From Streptomyces spectabilis (GTDB taxonomy: Bacteria; Actinomycetota; Actinomycetes; Streptomycetales; Streptomycetaceae), in contig NZ_CP023690.1 of the NCBI RefSeq assembly GCF_008704795.1, positions 8,690,501 to 8,754,500 on the forward strand: a stretch of 64,000 nucleotides of DNA, written 5' to 3'. Position numbers and translations under genes: made by a program. The notes beneath the pieces are model-generated. The model was not told the origin of the DNA and made no database searches. It saw nothing but the letters and a program-made list of their open reading frames with translations. Shown here one piece after another: positions 24,645-34,568 of the stretch; positions within the stretch are counted from its first letter, which is position 1, and the number at the start of each line of letters is the position of its first letter.

Positions 24645-26134
24645 GCCGTGGCGTCTCCGGTCAGCGCATTGGCATCTCCGTCCAATGCCGTAGCACGCCC
24701 GTCCAAGAGGGGAGCCGCGTCGCGGAGTACGTCCGTGATCCTGGAGAGCGTGGCCTCGTCCCGCTCCACGGCGTCGAGCACCCGCCCGCGCGCGGTGCCC
24801 CAGCGACGGGCGACCGCCGCCGGGTCCTCACCGGTCAGCAGGCCTGCCGCCTGCGCGGCGGCGCCGAGCGCCACGAGTTCACCGGCCTCGGGGATCTGGA
24901 CCGGGCGTCCTGAAAGGCGGCGTACGGTCTGCTGCCAGGCGGTGCCGCGCGCTCCGCCGCCGATGAGCAGCAGTGGCTGCGAGCGGTCCGCGTCCGTGCC
25001 GAGGACGGCGTCGAGAGCGCCCAGGAGGGCGTGGACGGCCCCGTCGTAGGCCGCCTGCAGGATCTGGCCGGGTGCGGTGTCGTGGCGCAGCCCGTGCAGC
25101 AGGCCCGAGGCGTGCGGCAGGTCCGGGGTGCGCTCCCCGTCGAGGTACGGGAGCACGGTGACGGACCCGCCGGGCCGCACCGCGTCGCGGTCCAGGCCCA
25201 GGAGCGCGGCCACGCGGTCGACGGCGAGGGTGCAGTTGAGCGTGCAAGCCAGGGGCAGCCAGGCACCGCGCGCGTCGGCGAACCCGGCGACCGTGCCCGT
25301 CGGATCCGTGCTGCGGCGCTCCGAGACCGCGTACACGGTGCCGGACGTGCCGAGGCTGAGCACGGGGGTGCCGGGGCGCAGGCCGAGTCCCAGGGCGGCC
25401 GCCGCGTTGTCGCCGGTTCCGGGCGCCACCAGAGTGCCTTTGGAGAAGGGCAGTTCGTCGCCGCCGCGGACGGTGCCGACGACCTCCCCGGGGGGTGCCA
25501 CGCGCGGCAGCGTCGCGGGATCAAGGCCCACCAGGCCGAGGACCTCCTCGTCGTACGACTCGGTCGTCGACGCCCACCAGCCCGTGCCGGAGACGTCGCT
25601 CCGGTCCGTGGTGCCGGATCCGGTGAGGCGCTGGGTGAGGTAGTCGTGGGGGAGACGCACGGCGGCGGTCGCGCGGGCCGACGCGGGCTCGTGCTCGGCG
25701 AGCCAGGCCCACTTGGTGACGGTGAAGGACGGCCCGGGCACGCTGCCGCAGCGGTCGGCCCACGCCTTGGCGCCGCCCATCTGCTCGACGAGCCGCCGGG
25801 CCTGGGGCGTGGAGCGCACGTCGTTCCACAGCAACGCGGGCCGGACGGGCTTGCCCTGCCGGTCCAGTGTGACGAGGCCGTGCTGCTGTCCGGCGACCGA
25901 CACGGCGGCCGCCTCGCGCGCGTGGGTGCCGCATTGGCGCAGCGCCTCGCCCAGGGCTGCCCACCACTGCTCCGGATCGCTCTCGCGCAGCGCGCCGGTG
26001 GTGACCGTGTGCGGTGCCTGACCACTGGCGACGACCTGCCCCGTGGCCGCGTCGACGACCAGGACCTTGGTGGACTGCGTGGAGCTGTCCACTCCGACGA
26101 CAAGGGGGCCCTCGGCTGCTGGCGCTGATGACAT
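24641..26134 (-). CDS. xylB: Xylulokinase
   Basis: 497 residues from the ATG at 26132-26134 (MSSAPAAEGPLVVGVDSS); the frame is open upstream but lacks coding character. FGGY kinase landmarks: GVDSSTQSTKVLVVDAATGQ at the N-terminus, VAGQQHGLVTLD, LWNDVRSTPQA, the ATP-site loops APGTGDNAAAALG and LSLGTSGTVYAVS, and LLIGGGARGTAWQQ. It phosphorylates D-xylulose to xylulose 5-phosphate. It is transcribed away from xylA, sharing a 227-base control region, and is followed by the overlapping ROK regulator gene. Confidence 0.92.
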   Translation of the reverse strand: MSSAPAAEGPLVVGVDSSTQSTKVLVVDAATGQVVASGQAPHTVTTGALRESDPEQWWAALGEALRQCGTHAREAAAVSVAGQQHGLVTLDRQGKPVRPALLWNDVRSTPQARRLVEQMGGAKAWADRCGSVPGPSFTVTKWAWLAEHEPASARATAAVRLPHDYLTQRLTGSGTTDRSDVSGTGWWASTTESYDEEVLGLVGLDPATLPRVAPPGEVVGTVRGGDELPFSKGTLVAPGTGDNAAAALGLGLRPGTPVLSLGTSGTVYAVSERRSTDPTGTVAGFADARGAWLPLACTLNCTLAVDRVAALLGLDRDAVRPGGSVTVLPYLDGERTPDLPHASGLLHGLRHDTAPGQILQAAYDGAVHALLGALDAVLGTDADRSQPLLLIGGGARGTAWQQTVRRLSGRPVQIPEAGELVALGAAAQAAGLLTGEDPAAVARRWGTARGRVLDAVERDEATLSRITDVLRDAAPLLDGRATALDGDANALTGDATA

Positions 26135-26306
26135 CGGCGACTCCGTTTCCGCTGCTCTGCGCTGATCGGAAGAGCTCCGGGGGCTCGCCCGGCGCTCGGC
26201 CCGACTCATGGGGATGTGCCCACCCCTGGGCGTGCTTCCGCCCTGGGGCGTGCCCGCTCAGAGATACCCGATGCGAGCCTCGGCCTTCTCAGCGGCGCGT
26301 GAGGAT

Positions 26307-26337
26307 ACTAATTTGTCAATCGCCATGACGAAATAGT
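26307..26337. promoter_or_regulatory. Palindromic xylose operator
   Basis: ACTAATTTGTCA (26307-26318) and TGACGAAATAGT (26326-26337) form an inverted repeat with 10 of 12 matching positions and a 7-base spacer, 25 bases before the xylA start. It is AT-rich in a GC-rich setting and lies between xylB and xylA, so the ROK regulator encoded next to xylB very probably binds it to repress both directions. The half-site style fits ROK-family operators. Confidence 0.8.
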
Positions 26338-26361
26338 CCAGGAGCCGTCAAGGAGCCGCAC

Positions 26362-27528
26362 ATGAGCTACCAGCCCACCCCGGAGGACAAGTTCAGCTTC
26401 GGCCTGTGGACCGTCGGCTGGCAGGGCCGGGATCCCTTCGGCGATGCCACCAGGGCGCCGCTGGACCCGGCCGAAGCGGTACGCCGCCTCGCGGAACTCG
26501 GCGCCTACGGAGTGACGTTCCACGACGACGACCTCATCCCGTTCGGCTCCTCGGACGCCGATCGCGCCACCCACGTCAAGCGCTTCCGTACGGCCTTGGA
26601 CGCCACCGGACTTGTCGTTCCGATGGCGACCACCAACCTGTTCACCCACCCCGTCTTCAAGGACGGCGCGTTCACGGCCAACGACCGGGAGGTCCGCAGG
26701 TACGCGCTCCGCAAGACGATCCGGAACATCGACCTCGCCGTCGAACTCGGCGCGCACACCTACGTCGCCTGGGGCGGCAGGGAAGGCGCCGAGTCCGGCG
26801 CGGCCAAGGACGTACGCGACGCGCTCGACCGGATGAAGGAGGCCTTCGACCTCCTCGGCGCCTATGTGACCGAGCAGGGATACGACCTGCGCTTCGCGAT
26901 CGAGCCCAAGCCGAACGAGCCGCGCGGCGACATCCTGCTGCCCACCGTCGGGCACGCCCTCGCGTTCATCGAGCGCCTGGAGAGGCCCGAGCTCTACGGA
27001 GTGAACCCCGAAGTGGGCCACGAGCAGATGGCGGGCCTCAACTTCCCGCACGGCATCGCCCAGGCCCTGTGGGCGGGCAAGCTCTTCCACATCGACCTCA
27101 ACGGCCAGAGCGGCATCAAGTACGACCAGGACCTGAGGTTCGGCGCGGGAGACCTGCGCAGCGCCTTCTGGTTGGTCGACCTCCTGGAGAGGGGCGGTTA
27201 CGACGGGCCGCGCCACTTCGACTTCAAGCCGCCGCGCACCGAGGACTTCGAGGGCGTGTGGGCGTCCGCCGCGGGCTGCATGCGCAACTATCTGATCCTG
27301 CGCGAGCGCGCGGCGGCCTTCCGCGCCGATCCGGAGGTGGGCCAGGCGCTGCGTGCATCGCGCCTGCACGAACTGGCGCGGCCCACGGCTGACGACGGCC
27401 TCATGGGGCTGCTCGCCGACCGCGGCGCCTACGAGGAGTTCGACGTGGGGGCGGCCGCCGCGCGCGGCATGGCCTTCGAACAGCTCGACCAGCTGGCCAT
27501 GGACCACCTGCTGGGGGCGCGGGGCTGA
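26362..27528 (+). CDS. xylA: Xylose isomerase (class I)
   Basis: 388 residues, exactly the usual Streptomyces length. Catalytic and metal residues are in place: [16 protein letters not shown] (His54, Asp57), [23 protein letters not shown] (metal Glu181), [14 protein letters not shown] (Glu217, His220), HIDLNGQ (Asp245), YDQDLRFG (Asp255, Asp257) and HFDFKPPR (Asp287). It converts D-xylose to D-xylulose, the substrate of the divergent xylB product, and also isomerises glucose to fructose. ATG follows CAAGGAG. Regulated from the palindrome directly upstream. Confidence 0.97.
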   Translation: MSYQPTPEDKFSFGLWTVGWQGRDPFGDATRAPLDPAEAVRRLAELGAYGVTFHDDDLIPFGSSDADRATHVKRFRTALDATGLVVPMATTNLFTHPVFKDGAFTANDREVRRYALRKTIRNIDLAVELGAHTYVAWGGREGAESGAAKDVRDALDRMKEAFDLLGAYVTEQGYDLRFAIEPKPNEPRGDILLPTVGHALAFIERLERPELYGVNPEVGHEQMAGLNFPHGIAQALWAGKLFHIDLNGQSGIKYDQDLRFGAGDLRSAFWLVDLLERGGYDGPRHFDFKPPRTEDFEGVWASAAGCMRNYLILRERAAAFRADPEVGQALRASRLHELARPTADDGLMGLLADRGAYEEFDVGAAAARGMAFEQLDQLAMDHLLGARG

Positions 27529-27598
27529 CGGCCGGGCCACGGGTTGACGGTCGGGCCCACGGGCTGACGGTCGGGCCCACGGGCTGACGGCCGGCCCC
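27522..27598. repeat. Tandem repeat downstream of xylA
   Basis: Four imperfect copies of about 20-22 bases, based on GGGCTGACGGTCGGGCCCAC, beginning over the xylA stop codon. The second and third copies are nearly identical. Each contains a TGA in the same phase as the xylA stop. Likely slippage-generated; a role in transcript end formation is possible but no T-tailed hairpin is seen. Confidence 0.65.
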
Positions 27599-27708
27599 GT
27601 CCGAGTCCTGGACCGCGTGTACCGGAACCGTCCGTTCCGTAGCCCGTGTGTGTATCAACTCCCGCGCAGGGCTCGCGTCATGACCGCTTCGAGATGACTC
27701 TTGACGGT

Positions 27709-28221
27709 ATGGCCACCCCACCCGTACCGCCGCAGCCTCCTCGTTCGCCCGGTGATGTCCCTCCCGGGGGTGGTGGTTTCGGCCCGCCCCCAGGAGGTGG
27801 TGGTTTCGGGCCGCCTACTGGCGGAGGTGACCACGGGACTCCTCCCGGCGGGTACGGGCCGCCTCCCGGAGGCGGCGGCTGGCAGCCGCCGCCCGAGGGG
27901 AGGCCGCCCGGGCGGCGCAACGGCCTGTTCATCCTGCTCGCCGCGCTCGTGGCGGTCGGGGTGATCGTCGCCGTGGCCCTCGTCGCCACCGGAAGCGAGG
28001 ACTCTCCGGACGACAAGCGGCCTTCGGAGAGCACCAAGAGCAGCGAGACCCGCCCCACGCCCTCCCTGAGCATCCCGACACGGATCCCCACGCGTCTGCC
28101 GAGCGACTTCCCCAGTCAGCTCCCCACGGAGCTGCCCAGTGACTTCCCGACGCTGCCCACGGGGCTGCCGAGCGACCTCGAGTCGCTCCTGCCGACGCCT
28201 GCGGGCAACGAAGCGCCCTGA
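27709..28221 (+). CDS. Pro/Gly-rich membrane protein with Pro-Thr-Ser tail
   Basis: About 170 residues. The N-terminal third is a cytoplasmic Pro/Gly repeat (GGGFGPPPGGGGFGPP, then GGDHGTPPGGYGPP). One transmembrane helix follows (NGLFILLAALVAVGVIVAVALVA). The outer tail repeats P-T-x-L-P-S-D/E (SIPTRIPTRLPSDFPSQLPTELPSD), a wall-spanning type sequence. No domain beyond this. The start is uncertain: ATG codons at 27694 and 27709 both lack a good site; I chose the latter because MATPPVPPQPP is typical of such proteins. It converges with the esterase-like gene. Function unknown; surface display is inference. Confidence 0.6.
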   Translation: MATPPVPPQPPRSPGDVPPGGGGFGPPPGGGGFGPPTGGGDHGTPPGGYGPPPGGGGWQPPPEGRPPGRRNGLFILLAALVAVGVIVAVALVATGSEDSPDDKRPSESTKSSETRPTPSLSIPTRIPTRLPSDFPSQLPTELPSDFPTLPTGLPSDLESLLPTPAGNEAP

Positions 28222-28251
28222 AGGCCCCAGCGGTCCTGGAGCCCCGGGCGG

Positions 28252-29610
28252 CTACAGCGCCCGGGGAAGCCTGACGTACGTCACGGAAGTCTCCACACCG
28301 CTGTCGACGAGGCGGCCGTTCTTGTCGAACGCTTCAGGGCCGTCCGTCATCCCGAAGTCGTTGTCATTGATGAGCGCCAGCGTGCGGCGGTCGACCCGGG
28401 CCACGCCTTCGATCTTGCCGGGCACCCCCTTGACGGTGCCGAGGTCCACGACCAGGCGCTTGCGCAGCACCGGCACCCCCGAGGCCCGCGGATCGTCGAG
28501 CTGCTCCAGGGAGGGGCGGGTCGCGGCGTCGTCCCACTTCTTGCCGAGGATGTTCGCCTGCCGGTCCAGACGGACGAGCTGCAGCCGGGCCGCCTTGTCG
28601 GTGCGCTCCTCCACGAGCAGGCGGTCGCGGCCGACGGCGACCAGGGAGGAGATCTTCAGCTCGGAGGTGTCGTCCTCCCCGGGGTCGACGACACCCACCG
28701 GGTCGAAGCGGTACGCGTACTCGGCCGTCACCGCCTGCTTGCCCGGTGAGAAGCGCAGCAGCCGAACCGTGCGCGAACCCTCTCCCGCGCCCTCGTCCGG
28801 CAGCGACAGCGGGCTCTGCACCGCCATCACCAGGTCACCGCCCGGCAGTTGCGCGAGCCCTTCGAAGCCGCGGTTGACCTTCCGGTGCAGGAGTACTCCC
28901 GGCAGCGCCTCGACGACCGGGTAGTCCGCGCCGCGCAGCTTCAGCCCCTTGGGGACGTAGCGCTTGATGACCTTCCCGCGCGCGGAGACGTGCACCAGCG
29001 ACGGGCCGTACTCGTCGACCAGCCAGAAGCTGCCGTCCGCGGCCCGGACGATCCCTTCGGTGTCCAGACCGTTCGGGTCGTACGAGAGGGGCTTGGAGGC
29101 GTCGTAGGAGTACGGGGCCTCGTCGCGACCCTCCTGGTTGGGCAGCCCGGTGACGGGCTTTCCGGAGCGGGTGGTGATCGGCAGGGCGTCGATGACCTTC
29201 ACGGTCCGGCCGGACACGCGGATCTTCACGATGGCCGGGTCGAAGCCGGGGACGGGGAACGTCCGGCGCTTCTTGCCGTCGATCTTGATCTGCCCGTTCG
29301 GTCCGCGGTCGGTGACCGTCCAGAACTCGCCCTTGCGGCCCGCCGGGTAGATGTCGCTGCCGATGCCGCCGAGGTCGACGCCGCGGTCGTTGCGCACGGT
29401 GCCGGGCAGCAGACGGTTGCTGAACTTGCCCAGAGAGATGTCGCCCAGCGTGGCCTTGGCGGTGACGCGTGCGGCACCTCCCGGGCGCCCGGTGTCGGCG
29501 GGGGCGCCGATGGCGGTGCCGGTCACCGCGAGGGCGGTGAGGACGGCGAGCGGGACGCCGACAGCGGTGGATCTGCGGATACGGCGCTGACCGGCGACGG
29601 GCGCGGACAT
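28252..29610 (-). CDS. Secreted esterase-like phytase domain protein
   Basis: 452 residues from an ATG at 29608-29610, behind AGGAGG. Signal peptide: RRIRRSTAVGVPLAVLTALAVTG, cleavage near AIGAPA. The mature part is an esterase-like phytase (PF13449-type) beta-propeller: SNRLLPGTVRNDRGVDLGGIGSD, GEFWTVTDRGPNGQI, DTEGIVRAADGSFWLVDEYGPSLV, NRGFEGLAQLPGGDLVMAVQSPL and TLALINDNDFGMTDGPEAF. Homologues are secreted proteins of uncertain activity, annotated as phytase-like or esterase-like; the propeller probably binds metal or a phosphorylated ligand. Single gene, no operon partners. Confidence 0.83.
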   Translation of the reverse strand: MSAPVAGQRRIRRSTAVGVPLAVLTALAVTGTAIGAPADTGRPGGAARVTAKATLGDISLGKFSNRLLPGTVRNDRGVDLGGIGSDIYPAGRKGEFWTVTDRGPNGQIKIDGKKRRTFPVPGFDPAIVKIRVSGRTVKVIDALPITTRSGKPVTGLPNQEGRDEAPYSYDASKPLSYDPNGLDTEGIVRAADGSFWLVDEYGPSLVHVSARGKVIKRYVPKGLKLRGADYPVVEALPGVLLHRKVNRGFEGLAQLPGGDLVMAVQSPLSLPDEGAGEGSRTVRLLRFSPGKQAVTAEYAYRFDPVGVVDPGEDDTSELKISSLVAVGRDRLLVEERTDKAARLQLVRLDRQANILGKKWDDAATRPSLEQLDDPRASGVPVLRKRLVVDLGTVKGVPGKIEGVARVDRRTLALINDNDFGMTDGPEAFDKNGRLVDSGVETSVTYVRLPRAL

Positions 29611-30084
29611 CGGAGCCTCCTGGGGCACGAGATCGGTAACGGCGCCACCCTTCGCCGCCCCCGCGAACGCCAGGTGTCGTGAGAGTGAACCGACGGGAGT
29701 CCTCCGGATGAATCACGTGTCGTTCGTGAAGATCGCGCTTCCGTAGTGGTCGCCGCGCCCTGAACGCGGTCCCTGGGACCCGGCGCTCCCGGTGCGCCGA
29801 CGGCGCCTCCCGCGAGGGGCGGGAGGCGCCGACGGTCATCACCAGCCGGTCAGCAGCGGTGGGGCACCTGCTTCGTCATCCCCCTTTCGGCCAGCTCCGC
29901 CGACTGCACCGGTGCGCTCCACGGTCCTCGATGCCATGACCGCGCTCAATCGCTGACCGGGGCGAGTGCGCGCGCCGGTGTTCCCGGCGCACACGGCGCG
30001 CGTGTGGATACGCCGGTGTCGCCGTACATGTTTCAGCCACGGCTCAGCGCTGCGGGGCCACCGTGACCGGGCGAGCGGTCGCGG
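29611..30084. other. Intergenic region with a hairpin, about 470 bp
   Basis: Between the esterase-like gene and the SWIM gene, both minus strand. A perfect 10-base stem GGCGCCTCCC / GGGAGGCGCC (29802-29811 and 29821-29830) with a 9-base loop could stop transcription leaving the SWIM gene, although it lacks a T run. The remainder presumably holds the esterase promoter. No gene seen. Confidence 0.45.
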
Positions 30085-31452
30085 TCACTCCCCGCTCGTC
30101 ACAACCGCCAGTGCCGTCGCCGGGTCGTGGGCCGCGGGTCCCGCCGGCATCCAGCGACCGTGCTCCTTGCGGTACGGCCACCAGCGGCCGTCGTGTCCCT
30201 GGCGCAGTTGGGCGTCGGCGCCGACGACCGTCCAGCGGTTGGCGGCGGCGCGCAGCGTCGGCCGCTCGTCCTCGTCCCACGCCGCGTCGAGCACGGCACG
30301 GGCGCGTGCCAGCGCCTCGCCTTCCGGAGTCCACTCCTCCTCAAGGACGGCGAGCGCGGCCCGCCCGCCGAACTCCCACGCCCGCACGGCACGCGTGAGC
30401 CCGTCCGAGTCCCTGCCCGAGCCGTCCGCGAGCCGGGCCCCGATCGCCGCGGGCGCGGCCGCCGCGAGGCGCACGGCGTCCTCGGCGAGCGCCAACTCGG
30501 CCTCGACGGGCTGCCCTTCGTGACCGGGGGAGAGGGCCTCAGCGAGCAGCCGGTGCGCCTCGACCGCCGTGCAGGTCGCGAGGAACGCGAGCGCCATCAC
30601 GTCGACGCCGGGCGCGGGGTCCGTCTCCGTGTCCAGCGACGGCGGCAGACCGGGCTCTGAGGGCAGCGCAGGCAGCTCGGGCAGCGGAGGCAGGATCACC
30701 CCGTCCGCGTACGCCTGAGCGGCGTCCACGCCCTCCTGGGCGGTGTCGGCGGGCTCGGCAGGCAGGGCGTCCGCGACGTCCTGGTGCGCGACACTGCGGA
30801 CCTGCAGCTCGTCGAGAAGCTCACGCTCGCCGCGGCCCCGCATCAGGAGCAGGACGAAGGGATCCTGGTCGAGCAGCCGCGCCACTTGGTAGCAGAGCGC
30901 GGCCGTGTGCCCGCAGTGGTCCCACGCCTCGCAGTCGCACTCGGGCTCCAGGTCGCCTATGCCCGGCAGGAGCTCGACGCCCGCTGCCGCCGCGTCCTCC
31001 ACCAGATGAGGCGGCATGTCCCGGTCGAGCAGCGCGGCGATGTGCCCGGCCCGCTCGACGGTCATGCCCAGGAAGCGGTCCCACTCCTGCGGGCTCAGCC
31101 GCTGGAGCAGTACGTCCGAGCGGTGCGGCGTACCGTCCTTGCCCTGTACGACGGCCGTGATGCGTCCGGGGCGTACGGAGACCGCGCCCACGGCCCCCGC
31201 GCGCGCCAGTCTGCGACCGGCCTTGAGCTGCGCGGTGTCCAGGGCCGTGTCCTCCAGCGCCTGCAGCCAGGCTTGGCCCCACCAGGTCTGCGCGAAGCCC
31301 CGCCCGTGCGCGGGCGGCAGGGCGGCGAAGGTCCGCTCGCCGTCGCCTGCCACCGACTCGCCGTCGTACGCCGTCAAATGGTCACTCCCGTCGGTGTCAC
31401 TGATGCCGTGCTCGTGTGTCCCTGGACAGGTCTCGTCGTACGCGTCACTCAT
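30085..31452 (-). CDS. SWIM zinc finger protein
   Basis: 455 residues starting MSDAYDETCPGTHEHG. The centre has the SWIM motif C-x-C-x(n)-C-x-H in PECDCEAWDHCGHTAALCY, after LQRLSPQEWDRFLG and VELLPGIGDLEP. The N-terminal FAQTWWGQAWLQALEDTALD is typical of actinobacterial SWIM proteins encoded beside SNF2 helicases. The start ATG overlaps the helicase TGA (ATGA), so the two are translationally coupled and probably act together on DNA, perhaps the SWIM protein as a nucleic-acid-binding partner. The C-terminal half is Ala/Leu/Glu-rich without a recognised domain. Confidence 0.85.
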   Translation of the reverse strand: MSDAYDETCPGTHEHGISDTDGSDHLTAYDGESVAGDGERTFAALPPAHGRGFAQTWWGQAWLQALEDTALDTAQLKAGRRLARAGAVGAVSVRPGRITAVVQGKDGTPHRSDVLLQRLSPQEWDRFLGMTVERAGHIAALLDRDMPPHLVEDAAAAGVELLPGIGDLEPECDCEAWDHCGHTAALCYQVARLLDQDPFVLLLMRGRGERELLDELQVRSVAHQDVADALPAEPADTAQEGVDAAQAYADGVILPPLPELPALPSEPGLPPSLDTETDPAPGVDVMALAFLATCTAVEAHRLLAEALSPGHEGQPVEAELALAEDAVRLAAAAPAAIGARLADGSGRDSDGLTRAVRAWEFGGRAALAVLEEEWTPEGEALARARAVLDAAWDEDERPTLRAAANRWTVVGADAQLRQGHDGRWWPYRKEHGRWMPAGPAAHDPATALAVVTSGE

Positions 31453-34319
31453 CGCGCGCCCCCTCGCAGCTCCACCAGGTCGGCCAGCTCGGCGTCGGTC
31501 AGCTCGGTCAGGGCGGTCTCGCCGGAGCCCAGGACGGCGTCGGCCAACTCGCGCTTGCGCAGCAGCATCTCGGCGATGCGGTCCTCGATCGTGCCCTCCG
31601 CGATCAGGCGGTGCACCTGGACGGGCTGCGTCTGCCCGATGCGGTAGGCGCGGTCCGTGGCCTGTGCCTCGACGGCCGGGTTCCACCAGCGGTCGTAGTG
31701 CACGACGTGCTCGGCCCGCGTGAGGTTCAGGCCGGTGCCGGCCGCCTTCAACGACAGCAAGAAGACCGGCACTTCCCCGTCCTGGAAGCGCTGCACCATC
31801 GCCTCGCGCTCGGCGATCGGGGTGCCGCCATGCAGGAACTGGGTCGGGACGCCGCGCGCCGCCAGGTGCTGTTCGATGAGCCGGGCCATCTGCACGTACT
31901 GGGTGAACACGAGGACGCTCGCGTCCTCCGCCAGGATCGTGTCGAGCAGCTCGTCGAGGAGCTCCAGCTTCCCCGAGCGGCCGGTGAGGCGCGGCGCGTC
32001 CTCCTTGAGGTACTGCGCGGGGTGGTTGCAGATCTGCTTCAGGCCCGTGAACAGCTTCACGATCAGGCCGCGGCGGGCGAAGCCGTCCGCCCCGGAGATC
32101 TCCGCGAGCGCCTCGCGCACCACCGCTTCGTACAGGCCCGCCTGTTCGGTACTGAGCGACACCGCGCGGTCGGTCTCCGTCTTGGGCGGCAGCTCCGGGG
32201 CGATGCCCGGATCGGACTTGCGGCGGCGGAGCAGGAAGGGGCGCACCAGTTTGGCGAGCCGCTCGGCCGCGGTCGGGTCCGTGCCGCCTTCGACGGCCTG
32301 GGCGTAGCGGGTGCGGAAGGTGCTGAGCCTGCCGAGCAGCCCCGGGGTGGTCCAGTCGAGGATCGCCCACAGCTCGGAAAGGTTGTTCTCCACCGGGGTG
32401 CCGGTGAGCGCCACGCGCGCGCGTGCCCCGATGGCGCGCAGTTGCTTGGCCGTCGCGGAGTACGGGTTCTTGACGTGCTGGGCCTCGTCGGCGACCACCA
32501 GGCCCCAGCCGACTTCGGCTAGCCGCTCCGTGTCCAGGCGCATCGTCCCGTAGGTGGTCAGGACGAACTCGCCGTCGGCCAGGTCCTCCAGGTCGCGCTG
32601 GGTGCCGTGGAAGCGGCGTACCGCCGTGCCCGGCGCGAACTTCTGGATCTCGCGCTGCCAGTTGCCCATCAAGGACGTGGGGCACACGACGAGGGTGGGT
32701 CCTGCCGTGGACGTGTCGCCCTGGCGGTGGAGGTGCAGCGAGATCAGCGTGATCGTCTTGCCCAGGCCCATGTCGTCGGCGAGGCAGCCGCCGAGCCCCA
32801 AGGACGTCATCCGGGCCAGCCAGTTCAGGCCGCGCAGCTGGTAGTCGCGCAAGTCGGCGGCGAGCGCGGCGGGCTGCCCGACGGGCTCCATGCCCTCGGG
32901 GTCCGCGAGGCGCTCGCGCAGCGTCGCGAGCCATCCGGTGGGCTGTACGTCGACACGACGGCCGTCCATCTCGGCGGTGCCCGTCAGGGCGGCGCCGAGC
33001 GCGTCGATGGGGGTGACCTTGCGGTCCTGCTGCGCGAGGGCCCGGCGCGCCTCGTCGGGGTCGATGAGCACCCACTGGTCGCGCAGCCTGACCACGGGCC
33101 GGTTCGACTCCGCGAGCCGGTCGAGTTCCTCGCGGGTCAGCTGCTGGTCGCCCAGGGCGAAGCGCCAGTTGAAGGCGAGCAGCGCGTCGGCGGAGAGGTA
33201 CGACGGCGTGTCCGAGGTCAGCTTGTCGGGGCCCTTGGGGGCCTCGTCGTCGGTGGGGCCGATCACGGCGCGTGCGGTCAGGCTGCGCGCGAGTTCCTTC
33301 GGCCAGTGCACGTCGACGCCCGCCACGGCGAGCACGCGAGCGCCCTCACCGAGGAGAGCGGTCACCTCCTCGTCGGCCAGCTCCAGGGCGTCGGGGACCG
33401 TCGCCTGCAGCAGCGGGCCGAGCGGCGACCACGCGCGCGTGGCGCGTCGCAGAGCCAGGAGCGCGTCCATCCGGGCCCGCGGACCGAAGGCCTCCGCCGC
33501 GGCACCGGAGCCGGACCACACCTCCGCGGCATCGGCGACGAGCGACGGGTCGCTGACACTGTGGATCTGCACCACGGCCCGGAAGGGCAGCCGCGTCTCC
33601 TGGGAGGACTCGGCAAGGAGCCCGGGTACCTCGACCCGCAGCGAGATCCGCACCCCCGCGTCGTGCCCGGCCGCGACGTCCGCGGCCCAGGAGCGCTGCT
33701 CCGGTACGTGCTGCGGTTCGGGCGCGGCGAAGGCCCGGTGGCCCGCGGCCGGAACGGCGGCGGGGGAGCGCGGCAGGGTGTCGGCGACCGCGTCGAGGAA
33801 CTGGCGCAGCAGCCGCTCGGGCGCGGGCAGGCGCGGCGGCACGGCGCCGTCGAGCGGGACCGTGTGCGCCGCGGGGGGCATCGCGGCGGCCAGCTCGCGC
33901 AACCGCTCCACATCCGCGGCGCCGAGCGGGCCCGCGCGCCACGCGTCGTGGTCACTTTCGGTGAGCCCCGGCAACAGCAGCCCCCGGGCCGCCAGTTGCA
34001 GGGCGAGTACGGCGGCCGTACCCCAGAAGGCGGCGGTCGGGTGAGCCCCGGAGGCGGCCCGCACACGGGTGAGGACGGGCAGTGCGGCCCGGACCGGGAG
34101 CAGCACCGCCGGTACGACATGGAGGCGGACACCGTCGTCGTCCGGCACTGCGACGGTCAGGTCCTGAACGGTGCCCGCGGCCGTGGTGGGCGGGGCGTCG
34201 TCGTCCGGGTGCCAGAAGGCGACGTGCCCGGTCCGCCCGGGATCACCGGGCACGAAGACGACGGAGCACTGAGAGAGTTCTGAGATCTCGGAGGGAGTGA
34301 CAGCGGGGAGCCTGTGCAC
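31449..34319 (-). CDS. SNF2-family DEAD-box-like helicase/translocase
   Basis: 956 residues from the GTG at 34319 (VHRLPAVTPSEIS); the frame stays open 43 codons upstream and the true start is uncertain. A long N-terminal region (about 1-450) precedes the motor: DYQLRGLNWLARM, Walker A DDMGLGKT, DEAQ box VVADEAQHVKN, TGTPVENNLSELW, then the second RecA lobe with VFTQYVQMARLIEQHL and the motif VI region NPAVEAQATDRAYRIGQ. It is an ATP-dependent double-stranded DNA translocase; the N-terminal SNF2_N-associated bacterial domain suggests a stand-alone bacterial type. Coupled to the downstream SWIM gene. Confidence 0.9.
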   Translation of the reverse strand: MHRLPAVTPSEISELSQCSVVFVPGDPGRTGHVAFWHPDDDAPPTTAAGTVQDLTVAVPDDDGVRLHVVPAVLLPVRAALPVLTRVRAASGAHPTAAFWGTAAVLALQLAARGLLLPGLTESDHDAWRAGPLGAADVERLRELAAAMPPAAHTVPLDGAVPPRLPAPERLLRQFLDAVADTLPRSPAAVPAAGHRAFAAPEPQHVPEQRSWAADVAAGHDAGVRISLRVEVPGLLAESSQETRLPFRAVVQIHSVSDPSLVADAAEVWSGSGAAAEAFGPRARMDALLALRRATRAWSPLGPLLQATVPDALELADEEVTALLGEGARVLAVAGVDVHWPKELARSLTARAVIGPTDDEAPKGPDKLTSDTPSYLSADALLAFNWRFALGDQQLTREELDRLAESNRPVVRLRDQWVLIDPDEARRALAQQDRKVTPIDALGAALTGTAEMDGRRVDVQPTGWLATLRERLADPEGMEPVGQPAALAADLRDYQLRGLNWLARMTSLGLGGCLADDMGLGKTITLISLHLHRQGDTSTAGPTLVVCPTSLMGNWQREIQKFAPGTAVRRFHGTQRDLEDLADGEFVLTTYGTMRLDTERLAEVGWGLVVADEAQHVKNPYSATAKQLRAIGARARVALTGTPVENNLSELWAILDWTTPGLLGRLSTFRTRYAQAVEGGTDPTAAERLAKLVRPFLLRRRKSDPGIAPELPPKTETDRAVSLSTEQAGLYEAVVREALAEISGADGFARRGLIVKLFTGLKQICNHPAQYLKEDAPRLTGRSGKLELLDELLDTILAEDASVLVFTQYVQMARLIEQHLAARGVPTQFLHGGTPIAEREAMVQRFQDGEVPVFLLSLKAAGTGLNLTRAEHVVHYDRWWNPAVEAQATDRAYRIGQTQPVQVHRLIAEGTIEDRIAEMLLRKRELADAVLGSGETALTELTDAELADLVELRGGAR

Positions 34320-34568
34320 AGCGATGGCGCATTCCTCAAATTTGACTAATGAGACCGGAGCGGCCGAGAGTACAACATGATTCCGGACGCATGGGCCTCG
34401 TGAGTCCGTGATCCCGATCACTCTCTGTGGTGAGGGTGTACTCAGCACCCCTATGGCCTCCTGCTGGCACCCGGCCCGATACGGGTGGTGGCGCCATGGT
34501 TGCCAACGGTCACCGATCCGTACGTTTCCTCAGGTCAGCCCGTCCTCGTGGAAGCCGGAGAACCGACC

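Noticed and set aside
31453..33075. Upstream extension of the SWIM gene frame inside the helicase gene
   Set aside because: The extension overlaps the SNF2 motor region in another frame and is Arg/Gly/Pro-rich; the ATG overlapping the helicase stop is the natural start.
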